Below, piece by piece: positions 1 through 5,897 of a stretch of 7,664 nucleotides of DNA. The DNA is from an uncultured Collinsella sp. Lineage in GTDB: Bacteria; Actinomycetota; Coriobacteriia; Coriobacteriales; Coriobacteriaceae. The notes beneath the pieces are model-generated. The model was given only the letters and a program-made list of their open reading frames with translations. It had not been told where the DNA came from and searched no databases. The position numbers and the translations under genes are program-made. Where the stretch lies: positions 1 to 7,664 of the forward strand of contig CATWVA010000052.1 of assembly GCA_958354105.1 (NCBI GenBank), given 5' to 3'. The stretch's first letter is position 1, and each line of letters opens with the position of its first letter.

Positions 1-1887
1 CATCATGCGCCACATGATGGACGGCGCCGAGCGACGGGCGCGGCCGGAGTCAGGCACCGCGGCAGCGGAAGACGAGCCGGCACCGTTGAGGCCATCGGTA
101 CGGGCGGTGGTGCCGTCAACAGCCTCAACCGCGCCGGCATCCTCGGCATCACCCTCCGCATACGCATATGCCGAGAGCTGCTCCTGGCTGTTCCACATGC
201 GCGCATAGGCGCCCGCGGTTGCCAAGAGCTCGCCGTGAGTCCCGCGCTCGGCAATGCGACCGCGTTCCAGCACCAGAATCTGGTCGGCGTCCACGATCGT
301 CGACAGGCGGTGTGCCACCACAATTACAGTGTGCTCGCCGGCAAGCGATGCGATGACCTCGCCGATCGCGGCCTCGCTTGCGGCATCGACGTTGCTCGTA
401 GCCTCGTCAAACACATAGATCGGCGAGTCATGCAGCAGGGCGCGGGCCATGCACACGCGCTGGCGCTGGCCGCCCGAAAGGTTGGTGCCGCCCTCGTTAA
501 TCACCATGTCGAGCCCGCCGTTGGCCTGCACAAAGGCCGCCACGCGCGTGCGGCCGAGCGCGCGCAAAAGCTCGGCGTCGGTGGCGTTGGGCTGGGCGAG
601 CAGCAGGTTGTCGCGCAGGGTGCCGGCAAACAGGTAGCCGTTGGTGGGCACCAGGGTGACGGCACGCATGAGTGAGGCGGCCGTGGCATCGCGCAGCTCG
701 ACGCCGCCGATGCGAACGCTGCCACGGTAGGCACCCTTGCGGCCCGCGATAATCCCCGCGAGCGTGGACTTGCCGCCGCCGCTTTCGCCCACGAGTGCCA
801 CGAGCGAGCCGTGCGCAATGGTCGCGCTGGCGCTGTCCAGCACCGTGCGGTCGCCGTATGCATAGCTCACGCCCGCGAGCTCGATATCGCCGCGACCGTC
901 AAGCTCAACATCGCCGCGCTCGGGCTCGGGCGTATCCAAAATGCCAAACATGCGGCGCGAGGCGGCCATGCCGTTCATGGCCGTGTGGAACAGCGATCCC
1001 AGGCGGCGCATAGGCAAAAAGAACTCCTGCGACAGAAAGACGATGAGGAAGGCAGCCTCAAAGCCAATCTTGCCCGTGGCGAGCTGCAGCGTGGCTACGA
1101 TAATGCCGAGCGCGGCGCCCATATAGACGACCAGGTCCATAACGCAAATGGAGCGCAGCTGCATCACCAGCAGGCGCATGGTCGCTGTGCGGAAACGCTC
1201 GGACTCGGCGTTGATGCGCTCGTGCCAGCTGCGATCGGCCTGGTAGACCTTAAGGGTGGTGAGACCCTGCACGGCCTCCAGGAACATGCCGCCCAGATCG
1301 ACATAGCTGCCCCAGTACTCGGCACCGATCTTTTTGGCGTTGCGCATGACCATCATGATGGAGGCGGGGATGACCGGAACGCAGGCGAGCAGCAGCGCGG
1401 CGGGAAGACCCGCCTGGCCCACGAGCAGTACAAACAGCGTGATGGGTGCCAAGCCGGCAAAGAAGAGCTGCGGCAGGTAGCCGCCAAAGTACACCTGGAG
1501 TTGCGTGGCGCCCTCGACGCTGGTCTGGACGGCCTCGGCGGTGGGGACGGTCTCGGTGTAGGAGGGGCCGAGTGCGGTGAGCTTGTCGTAGACGAACGAG
1601 CGCACGCGGCGGACGGCCTCGAACGCGGCTTTGTCGCCGGCGCGTTGGGCCAGGTAGATGGAGGCGGCGCGCACGATGATGGCGGCGGCGAGCGGCAGGG
1701 CCGCCTGTGCGAGGGCATCGACGGCGAGCGCGGCGGAAAGACCGTTCGTGACGATGCCGCCCAAGATGCGCGCAAGCACCCACATCACCGTGATGTTTGC
1801 CATGAGCGCGATCCACTTAAACAGGACGCTTGCCATAATGTAGGGCGTTGCCTGCGGAACCAGGGAGAAGAGCCGCTTCTCGAACAT
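1..1887 (-). CDS. ABC exporter, membrane domain plus ATPase (CydDC-like), open at window edge
   Basis: Reads from ATG at 1887 down to base 1 with no stop: 629 codons, so the protein is incomplete here. The start has a perfect AGGAGG (1897-1892) four bases upstream. Residues 1-330 are hydrophobic and resemble an ABC exporter membrane domain, with clear membrane segments near 16-40 and 58-80. The ATPase domain follows: Walker A GESGGGKST (367-375), signature LSGGQRQR (470-477), Walker B IYVFDEAT with D494 and E495, D-loop SNVD (498-501) and H-loop H526. The Q-loop glutamine is replaced by threonine (T415 in VPTNGYLF). After the ATPase comes an Ala/Gly/Ser/Asp-rich stretch (about 568-617), then RRSAPSIMWRMM, which looks like the start of a second half-transporter. 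The family resembles exporters annotated as CydDC (thiol export supporting cytochrome bd assembly), but the substrate cannot be read from sequence, so no symbol is given. The ABC-exporter call is near certain; the CydDC assignment is weak. Confidence 0.93.
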   Translation of the reverse strand, partial: MFEKRLFSLVPQATPYIMASVLFKWIALMANITVMWVLARILGGIVTNGLSAALAVDALAQAALPLAAAIIVRAASIYLAQRAGDKAAFEAVRRVRSFVYDKLTALGPSYTETVPTAEAVQTSVEGATQLQVYFGGYLPQLFFAGLAPITLFVLLVGQAGLPAALLLACVPVIPASIMMVMRNAKKIGAEYWGSYVDLGGMFLEAVQGLTTLKVYQADRSWHERINAESERFRTATMRLLVMQLRSICVMDLVVYMGAALGIIVATLQLATGKIGFEAAFLIVFLSQEFFLPMRRLGSLFHTAMNGMAASRRMFGILDTPEPERGDVELDGRGDIELAGVSYAYGDRTVLDSASATIAHGSLVALVGESGGGKSTLAGIIAGRKGAYRGSVRIGGVELRDATAASLMRAVTLVPTNGYLFAGTLRDNLLLAQPNATDAELLRALGRTRVAAFVQANGGLDMVINEGGTNLSGGQRQRVCMARALLHDSPIYVFDEATSNVDAASEAAIGEVIASLAGEHTVIVVAHRLSTIVDADQILVLERGRIAERGTHGELLATAGAYARMWNSQEQLSAYAYAEGDAEDAGAVEAVDGTTARTDGLNGAGSSSAAAVPDSGRARRSAPSIMWRMM

Positions 1888-1891
1888 GAAA

Positions 1892-1897
1892 CCTCCT
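1892..1897 (-). promoter_or_regulatory. Ribosome binding site of the ABC exporter
   Basis: The minus strand reads AGGAGG then TTTC then ATG. It is a consensus Shine-Dalgarno at close spacing and fixes the start codon at 1887. Confidence 0.85.
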
Positions 1898-1934
1898 ATG
1901 CCGTAACGGTGCCGGTCGGGGTCCTCGGCAGCCG

Positions 1935-1948
1935 CTTAGTTAGCCAAA
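1935..1948 (-). promoter_or_regulatory. GGCTAACT box upstream of the ABC exporter (candidate operator)
   Basis: The minus strand reads TTTGGCTAACTAAG. It matches the first eno box (TTGGCTAACTTAG) at 12 of 13 positions. It lies just downstream of TGCTACTCT (minus strand, 1964-1956), a possible extended -10, so a bound protein would sit near the transcription start. The -35 is poor. The operator role is inferred from the repeated motif and its position; the regulator is unknown. Confidence 0.4.
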
Positions 1949-2006
1949 TGCAACTAGAGTAGCATCGTGCAGCCTGTAAGTATGCCGAGGGTAATTTTTT
2001 GGCCGA

Positions 2007-2050
2007 TGAACTGCGTAGAAAGTTCAAAATTGTTGAGTGTAGTGAACTTT
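2007..2050. repeat. TGAACT / AGTTCA alternating inverted repeats
   Basis: TGAACT (2007-2012), AGTTCA (2021-2026) and TGAACT (2043-2048) alternate in orientation. The second pair extends to an 8-bp arm: AAAGTTCA (2019-2026) against TGAACTTT (2043-2050), separated by 16 nt. The middle copy can pair with either neighbour. It could be a repressor binding array or a weak hairpin; no T-tract follows, so it is not a terminator. Confidence 0.45.
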
Positions 2051-2096
2051 GTGGTGGACGGAGTGCGAGCGCAATTCTGATCGTGCGCGGCCCCGC

Positions 2097-2168
2097 TCCA
2101 AAACATGTACATCAGCCTCCAAAAGCTGCAAAAAATGACATGTTTGGAGGCTGGTGTACATGTTTGGA
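2097..2168. repeat. Long imperfect palindrome / hairpin with internal direct repeat
   Basis: The left arm (2097-2123) pairs with the right arm (2143-2168): 25 Watson-Crick pairs, one G-U (2112/2154) and one bulged A (about 2103). The loop is 2124-2142 and A-rich. The arms contain TGTACATG-type palindromes and CCTCC/GGAGG blocks. ACATGTTTGGA is also directly repeated at 2138-2148 and 2158-2168. No T-tract follows on either side, so it is not a typical terminator. It may be a REP-like or MITE-like dispersed element, an operator array or a structured leader. It shows no transposase or clear target-site duplication. Confidence 0.8.
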
Positions 2169-2271
2169 TAGGGGCGAGGGCGGCGACGGACGAAAGTCAC
2201 GCCTGTGCCACGTCCGATGTGCTAGCGTTTGGGTGAATAAAACGAGCCCGTGCGGAAAGGATCCGGACCGT

Positions 2272-2757
2272 ATGCAACGTGGAAGTACATCTCCGCTGTC
2301 CCGCGAGACCGATGCACCCGAAACTATCGTCAAGCTGGAGTGCGACATCGACGATGCGTCGCCCGAGGTGCTCGCCTATGCCGCGGACCGCCTGCGCGAG
2401 GCGGGCGCCCGCGAGGTGCACTGGTTGCCTCTCTACTGCAAAAAAGGCCGCCCCGGTTGGCAGCTGCAGGTAATCTGCGCCCGCGAGGACATTGACCGTC
2501 TGCAGACGATTATCTTTTTGGAAACCACCACGAACGGCATCCGGCGCCAGGTGATGGAACGCGTCTGCCTGCCGCGTCGTTTTGAGCAGGTCGCGACGCC
2601 TTGGGGCGAAGTGGCCGTCAAGGTGGCCACCCTGCCCGACGGCAGTGAGCGTGCGGCGCCCGAGTACGAGGACTGCGCCCGTCTTGCCCGCGAGCATAAC
2701 GTGCCGCTCCAGCGCGTGATGCAGACGGCACAAGCCTCGGCACTGCGATTTGAATAG
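2272..2757 (+). CDS. Stand-alone LarC C-terminal domain protein (LarC2-like)
   Basis: The product is 161 aa and matches only the C-terminal half of LarC, the CTP-dependent enzyme that inserts nickel into the pyridinium-thiocarboxylate pincer cofactor of lactate racemase (LarA). Family blocks seen in order: LECDIDDASPEVLAYA (22-37), KKGRPG (57-62), FLETTTNGIRR (82-92), TPWGEVAVKVA (109-119) and PEYEDCARLAREH (130-142). The N-terminal LarC1 half, normally about 250 residues, is absent: the upstream frame codes nothing like it. In some lactobacilli LarC1 and LarC2 are joined by programmed frameshifting; here LarC2 appears to start on its own. I chose ATG 2272 because AAAGGA (2256-2261) lies upstream and homology begins soon after. 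GTG 2233 is in frame but lacks a ribosome site. It heads a probable operon with the phosphodiesterase and mazG genes. It could work with a LarC1 encoded elsewhere, or have a different role. Confidence 0.85.
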   Translation: MQRGSTSPLSRETDAPETIVKLECDIDDASPEVLAYAADRLREAGAREVHWLPLYCKKGRPGWQLQVICAREDIDRLQTIIFLETTTNGIRRQVMERVCLPRRFEQVATPWGEVAVKVATLPDGSERAAPEYEDCARLAREHNVPLQRVMQTAQASALRFE

Positions 2758-2812
2758 CGCGGCCGGCGACATCTCGCGCCCGGCCACATCAGCCCCACCC
2801 GAAAGGACCACC

Positions 2813-3361
2813 ATGAAATACCTCATCGCTTCCGACATTCACGGCTCGGCATACTGGACCGAGCGTCTGGTCGCCGCAATCGAATCCGAGCAGCCCGACC
2901 GCATCGTGCTGCTGGGCGACCTGCTCTACCACGGCCCGCGCAACGACCTGCCGCGCGACTACGCCCCCAAGCGCGTGATTCCGCTGCTCAACGCCCTGGC
3001 CGACCGCATCATCGCCGTCCGCGGCAACTGCGACGCCGAGGTCGACCAGATGGTGCTCGACTTTCCCGTCATGGCGGACTACGCCACGCTGTTCGATGAG
3101 GCCGGCCGTGAACTGTTCCTGACGCACGGCCACGTCTTTGGCGCCGGCATGCACAACAGCGTCGACCACGTGCCCGCGCTGCCCGAGGGCTCCGCGCTCG
3201 TCTACGGCCACACGCATATCAAGGTTAACGAGGCAAGCGAGGCACGCCCGGGCCTATGGCTCTTCAACCCCGGCAGCGTGAGCATCCCCAAGGACGGCAC
3301 GCACAGCTACGGCATCTACGAGGGCGGCGCGTTCCGTCACGTGATCCTGGAGGAGAAATAA
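2813..3361 (+). CDS. yfcE: YfcE/MJ0936-type metallophosphodiesterase
   Basis: The product is 182 aa, close to E. coli YfcE (184 aa), and is a cytoplasmic calcineurin-like phosphoesterase. All metal-binding motifs are intact: SDIHG (D8, H10), GDLLYHGPRN (D36), GNCD (N72), LTHGH (H105) and YGHTH (H133, H135). LFNPGS near the C-terminus is also typical. Family members hydrolyse phosphodiesters in the presence of Mn2+ and their physiological substrates are poorly known. ATG 2813 is preceded by AAAGGA (2802-2807) at good spacing; the open frame reaches back to 2750, but that part overlaps the preceding gene and lacks a ribosome site. It lies 55 nt after the LarC-type gene, and mazG begins 2 nt after its stop, so co-translation with mazG is likely. 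Confidence 0.93.
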   Translation: MKYLIASDIHGSAYWTERLVAAIESEQPDRIVLLGDLLYHGPRNDLPRDYAPKRVIPLLNALADRIIAVRGNCDAEVDQMVLDFPVMADYATLFDEAGRELFLTHGHVFGAGMHNSVDHVPALPEGSALVYGHTHIKVNEASEARPGLWLFNPGSVSIPKDGTHSYGIYEGGAFRHVILEEK

Positions 3362-3363
3362 TC

Positions 3364-4224
3364 ATGGCGCAGCACATGGCTCGGCAAAATGCCGAGGGCT
3401 CGCGCGATCTGTCCACGCTGGTCGACGTGTCGGCCGAGCTGCAGCATTTGGTGCAGACTATCTGGCGTCTGCGTCAGCCCGATGGCTGCCCGTGGGACCG
3501 CGAGCAGACGCACCGCAGCATTGGCAAGAACATGATCGAGGAAGCCTACGAGGCGCTCGATTGCATCGAGGCGGACGACGTGGCGCATCTGCGCGAGGAG
3601 CTGGGCGACGTGCTCATGCAGGTGGTACTGCATGCGCAGATTGCGGCGGACGCCGGCGAGTTTACACTTGCCGATGTGGCACGCGATATCGACGCCAAGC
3701 TCATCCGTCGTCATCCGCACGTGTTTGGCGATGCGGACGCCGAGAGCTCCGATGAGGTGCTCAAGATCTGGGACGAGGTTAAGCTTGCCGAGAAGGCTGC
3801 AAAGGACAAGGCCGTGGCAGCGGGCGAGGCTGCGCCCGAGGGCCTGCTCGACGGCGTGCCCACGCATCTGCCGGCGCTGATGCAGGCTCAGAAGGTGTCG
3901 CGCAAGGCGGCTGCCGTGGGCTTTGAGTGGGAGACAGTCCAGGACGTGTGGGACGAGGTCGCCGAGGAGCGCGCCGAGTTTGAGGCCGAGACTCCCGGCT
4001 CGCCCGAGCGCGAGATGGAGTTTGGCGACCTGCTCTTTGCTCTGGTCAACGTTGCGCGCAAGGAGGGAATCGACGCCGAGAGCGCCCTGCGTGCCAGCAC
4101 GGCAAAGTTCCGCCGCCGCTGGGCCGCGATGGAGCAGATGGCGGCCGACGCCCACGTGGATCTGGCCGAGCTTTCGACCCACGGCCTCAATGACCTCTGG
4201 GATGCCGCAAAGGCAGAGGAGTAA
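3364..4224 (+). CDS. mazG: MazG nucleoside triphosphate pyrophosphohydrolase
   Basis: The product is 286 aa; E. coli MazG is 263. MazG hydrolyses (d)NTPs to the monophosphate and pyrophosphate, clearing non-canonical nucleotides and, in E. coli, affecting ppGpp levels. Two tandem MazG folds are visible. The first has LRQPDGCPWDREQTH (36-50), the metal-binding EEAYE (59-63) and EELGDVLMQ (78-86). The second has GFEWETVQDVWDEVAEE (186-202) and EFGDLLFALVNVAR (219-232). The linker (about 140-165) is rich in Lys, Glu and Ala. The start at 3364 follows GGAGGA (3349-3354) at the end of the phosphodiesterase gene and is 2 nt past its stop, which suggests translational coupling. It is the last gene before a terminator. 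The same gene precedes eno in mycobacteria, supporting conserved synteny. Confidence 0.96.
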   Translation: MAQHMARQNAEGSRDLSTLVDVSAELQHLVQTIWRLRQPDGCPWDREQTHRSIGKNMIEEAYEALDCIEADDVAHLREELGDVLMQVVLHAQIAADAGEFTLADVARDIDAKLIRRHPHVFGDADAESSDEVLKIWDEVKLAEKAAKDKAVAAGEAAPEGLLDGVPTHLPALMQAQKVSRKAAAVGFEWETVQDVWDEVAEERAEFEAETPGSPEREMEFGDLLFALVNVARKEGIDAESALRASTAKFRRRWAAMEQMAADAHVDLAELSTHGLNDLWDAAKAEE

Positions 4225-4230
4225 GACTGC

Positions 4231-4272
4231 GGGGGCGACGGGACGGACTTTCTCATCGCCCCCATTATTTTT
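4231..4272 (+). terminator. Rho-independent terminator after mazG
   Basis: GGGGGCGA (4231-4238) pairs perfectly with TCGCCCCC (4256-4263) around a 17-nt loop, followed by ATTATTTTT. It begins 6 nt after the mazG stop and separates that operon from eno. Confidence 0.85.
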
Positions 4273-4280
4273 CAAAAAGA

Positions 4281-4310
4281 TTGTATCCCTTGGCTAACTT
4301 AGGGCATAAT
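4281..4310 (+). promoter_or_regulatory. Probable sigma-70-type promoter of eno
   Basis: TTGTAT (4281-4286) and CATAAT (4305-4310) are separated by 18 nt, just after the mazG terminator. Transcription would start near 4317, giving a leader of about 95 nt. A GGCTAACTTA box occupies the spacer. Confidence 0.6.
4292..4301 (+). promoter_or_regulatory. eno box 1, GGCTAACTTA (candidate operator)
   Basis: It lies between the predicted -35 and -10, where a repressor would block RNA polymerase. CTAACTTAG (4294-4302) is a 9-bp palindrome, and CCCT/AGGG (4287-4290 and 4301-4304) flank it symmetrically. The same 10-mer recurs 36 bp downstream. Operator function is inferred. Confidence 0.45.
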
Positions 4311-4322
4311 GCAAAAAGTGCG

Positions 4323-4337
4323 ATAAGGCTAACTTAT
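4323..4337 (+). promoter_or_regulatory. eno box 2, ATAAGGCTAACTTAT palindrome (candidate operator)
   Basis: ATAAG and CTTAT are perfect 5-bp arms around GCTAA. The site contains the second GGCTAACTTA (4328-4337) and falls just downstream of the predicted transcription start. Two identical boxes 36 bp apart flanking the -10 suggest cooperative binding. The half-site resembles part of the actinobacterial DtxR/IdeR iron box (TTAGGTTAGSCTAACCTAA), but the match is partial, so the regulator is left open. Confidence 0.45.
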
Positions 4338-4412
4338 GAACCTGCGCGCCACTGTAGCGTGCAAGCCGTGTCGCCAAGCATTCAACCCGTTTCCAAGTGA
4401 GAGGGAGACAAC

Positions 4413-5702
4413 ATGAGCGATATTTTGGATGTCTACGGTCGCGAGGTACTCGACAGCCGCGGCAACCCCACCGTCGAGGTCGAGGTCGTGCTCGAGGACG
4501 GCAGCTTCGGCCGCGCGATGGTGCCTTCGGGCGCTTCGACCGGCGCCTTTGAGGCCTGCGAGCTGCGCGATGGCGACAAGGGTCGCTACCTGGGCAAAGG
4601 CGTCTCGCAGGCCGTCGAGCACGTCAATAACGAGTGCGCTAACGCCGTCGTGGGCCTCGACGCCTTCGACCAGCGCGCCGTCGATGCCGCGCTGATTGCC
4701 GCGGACGGTACCCCCAACAAGACCAATCTCGGCGCCAACGCCATTCTGGGCGTGTCGCTGGCAGTTGCCCGCGCCGCTGCCGAGTCGGCGGGTCTTTCGC
4801 TGTACCAGTACCTGGGTGGCGTCAACGCCCACCTGCTGCCCACGCCCATGATGAACATTCTCAACGGCGGCGTGCATGCCGACAATAACGTCGACTTCCA
4901 GGAGTTCATGATCATGCCGGTGGGCGCCCCGAGCTTTGCCGAGGGCCTGCGTTGGTGCGCCGAGGTCTACCACACCCTCAAGGGCGTGCTGCACGAGGCC
5001 GGCCTGGGCGGCGGCGTGGGCGACGAGGGCGGCTTTGCGCCCAACCTCAAGACCAATGCTGAGCCGTTCGAGTACATTACCAAGGCCGTCGAGAAGGCTG
5101 GCTTTAAGCCCGGCGTCGACTTCATGTACGCCATGGACCCGGCCTCGACCGAGTTTTACAACGCCGAGACCGGCATGTACGAGCTCAAGGGCGAGGGTGT
5201 TGAGTACACGAGTGCCCAGATGGTCGATTACTGGGAGAAGCTCGTCGACACCTATCCCATCATCTCCATCGAGGACGGCATGGCCGAGGAGGACTGGGAC
5301 GGTTGGGTTGAGCTTACCCGCCGCATTGGCAACAAGGTGCAGCTGGTGGGCGACGACCTGTTCGTCACCAACACCGAGCGCCTCAAGAAGGGCATCGAGC
5401 TGGGTGCCGCCAACGCGATCCTGGTCAAGGTCAATCAGATCGGCACGCTCACCGAGTCGCTCGAGGCCATCGAGACCGCCAAGGAGGCCGGTTACGCCTG
5501 CATCGTGAGTCACCGCTCCGGCGAGACCGAGGATTCCACGATCGCCGACCTGGTCGTGGGCGTCAATGCCGGCCAGATCAAGTCGGGCGCCCCGTGCCGC
5601 AGCGACCGTATCGCCAAGTACAATCAGCTCATCCGCATCGAGGACGAGCTCGAGGGCAGCGCGCGCTACGCCGGTAAGACCGCGTTCTACAACATTCGCT
5701 AA
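4413..5702 (+). CDS. eno: Enolase (phosphopyruvate hydratase)
   Basis: The product is 429 aa, full length. It converts 2-phosphoglycerate to phosphoenolpyruvate in glycolysis, in the cytoplasm. Key residues are all present: SGAST loop (39-43), H155 in NGGVH, catalytic acid E205 in GDEGGFAPN, Mg2+ ligands D242, E287 (SIEDG) and D314 (VGDD), catalytic base K339 in LVKVNQIGT, and SHRSGETED (366-374). The C-terminal GAPCRSDRIAKYNQLIRIE is typical. ATG 4413 follows AGGGAG (4402-4407) at five bases. The gene lies between two terminators with its own promoter, so it is probably monocistronic. Codon use is strongly biased to C/G-ending codons, as expected of a highly expressed gene. Identification is certain. 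Confidence 0.99.
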   Translation: MSDILDVYGREVLDSRGNPTVEVEVVLEDGSFGRAMVPSGASTGAFEACELRDGDKGRYLGKGVSQAVEHVNNECANAVVGLDAFDQRAVDAALIAADGTPNKTNLGANAILGVSLAVARAAAESAGLSLYQYLGGVNAHLLPTPMMNILNGGVHADNNVDFQEFMIMPVGAPSFAEGLRWCAEVYHTLKGVLHEAGLGGGVGDEGGFAPNLKTNAEPFEYITKAVEKAGFKPGVDFMYAMDPASTEFYNAETGMYELKGEGVEYTSAQMVDYWEKLVDTYPIISIEDGMAEEDWDGWVELTRRIGNKVQLVGDDLFVTNTERLKKGIELGAANAILVKVNQIGTLTESLEAIETAKEAGYACIVSHRSGETEDSTIADLVVGVNAGQIKSGAPCRSDRIAKYNQLIRIEDELEGSARYAGKTAFYNIR

Positions 5703-5765
5703 ACGGACGAATTTGGCGAGGGGGAGGCTGACTCGGTTCCGTCCCGCCTTGACTGGATGCTGCAA

Positions 5766-5780
5766 AGCGCCATGGGCGCT
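5766..5780 (+). promoter_or_regulatory. Hairpin competing with the eno terminator
   Basis: AGCGCC (5766-5771) and GGCGCT (5775-5780) form a perfect 6-bp stem with a 3-nt loop. The second arm is also the 5' arm of the terminator, so the two structures exclude each other. It may be attenuation-like, or only a by-product of the terminator repeat. Confidence 0.4.
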
Positions 5781-5806
5781 GGGCCATACGGCTCAGCGCC
5801 TTTTTT
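5775..5806 (+). terminator. Strong rho-independent terminator after eno
   Basis: GGCGCTGGGCC (5775-5785) pairs with GGCTCAGCGCC (5790-5800) over 11 bp including one G-U, with loop ATAC, followed by six T. It ends about 100 nt after the eno stop. Confidence 0.93.
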
Positions 5807-5845
5807 ATGTCGAGCAAAGGCTGGCGAAGGCGGTGCAGGCGCTCG

Positions 5846-5854
5846 TGCTATAAC
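5846..5854 (+). promoter_or_regulatory. Possible extended -10 promoter of divIC-ppx
   Basis: TGCTATAAC carries the extended -10 TG and a good TATAAC hexamer about 45 nt before the start codon. No clear -35 is seen at 16-18 nt, which extended -10 promoters can tolerate. It follows the eno terminator, where a new promoter is needed. Confidence 0.5.
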
Positions 5855-5897
5855 TAAAGGACTTAGCGCAAACAAACCTCAACCGCACAAGGCGCAC

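Larger units (their letters stand above)
1888..2271. other. Gene-free divergent region between ABC exporter and larC-type gene
   Basis: No convincing gene is seen in about 380 bp. It should hold the promoters of both divergent transcription units. It contains a GGCTAACT box near the ABC gene, a TGAACT/AGTTCA inverted-repeat array (2007-2050), a long hairpin (2097-2168) and a small inverted repeat CGGACG/CGTCCG (2187-2192 and 2211-2216). It has more A/T runs than the flanking genes. The plus frame is open from 1999 into the larC-type gene, but those codons run through the hairpin and resemble no known protein. No convincing promoter hexamers were found for the larC-type gene. Confidence 0.7.

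Noticed and set aside
811..1962. 383-codon plus-strand open frame opposite the ABC exporter
   Set aside because: The minus strand encodes intact ABC motifs throughout. The plus product is His/Gly/Ala-rich with no recognisable domain, and no ribosome site precedes it.
2097..2168. CRISPR repeat or insertion-sequence end
   Set aside because: There are no regularly spaced repeats and spacers, no transposase and no clear target-site duplication; it is a single palindrome.
1999..2271. 91-codon in-frame extension of the LarC-type gene
   Set aside because: The codons run through the TGAACT array and the long hairpin, resemble no LarC1 sequence, and have no ribosome site at 1999.
2187..2271. Possible riboswitch in the leader of the LarC-type gene
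   Set aside because: Small inverted repeats exist (CGGACG/CGTCCG, and CGG/CCG around the AAAGGA ribosome site), but I could not match the conserved core of any nickel/cobalt, cobalamin or other riboswitch class.
3337..4275. 312-codon open frame antisense to mazG
   Set aside because: It is a shadow of the well-supported mazG gene and passes through the mazG terminator.
4329..5765. 478-codon open frame antisense to eno
   Set aside because: It mirrors the eno codons exactly. Long antisense frames arise in high-GC genes with biased third positions. The product has no recognisable domain, and it runs through the eno promoter boxes.
5757..5897. 47-codon upstream extension of the divIC-type gene
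   Set aside because: It would be translated from inside the eno terminator region. ATG 5898 lies downstream of a plausible promoter.
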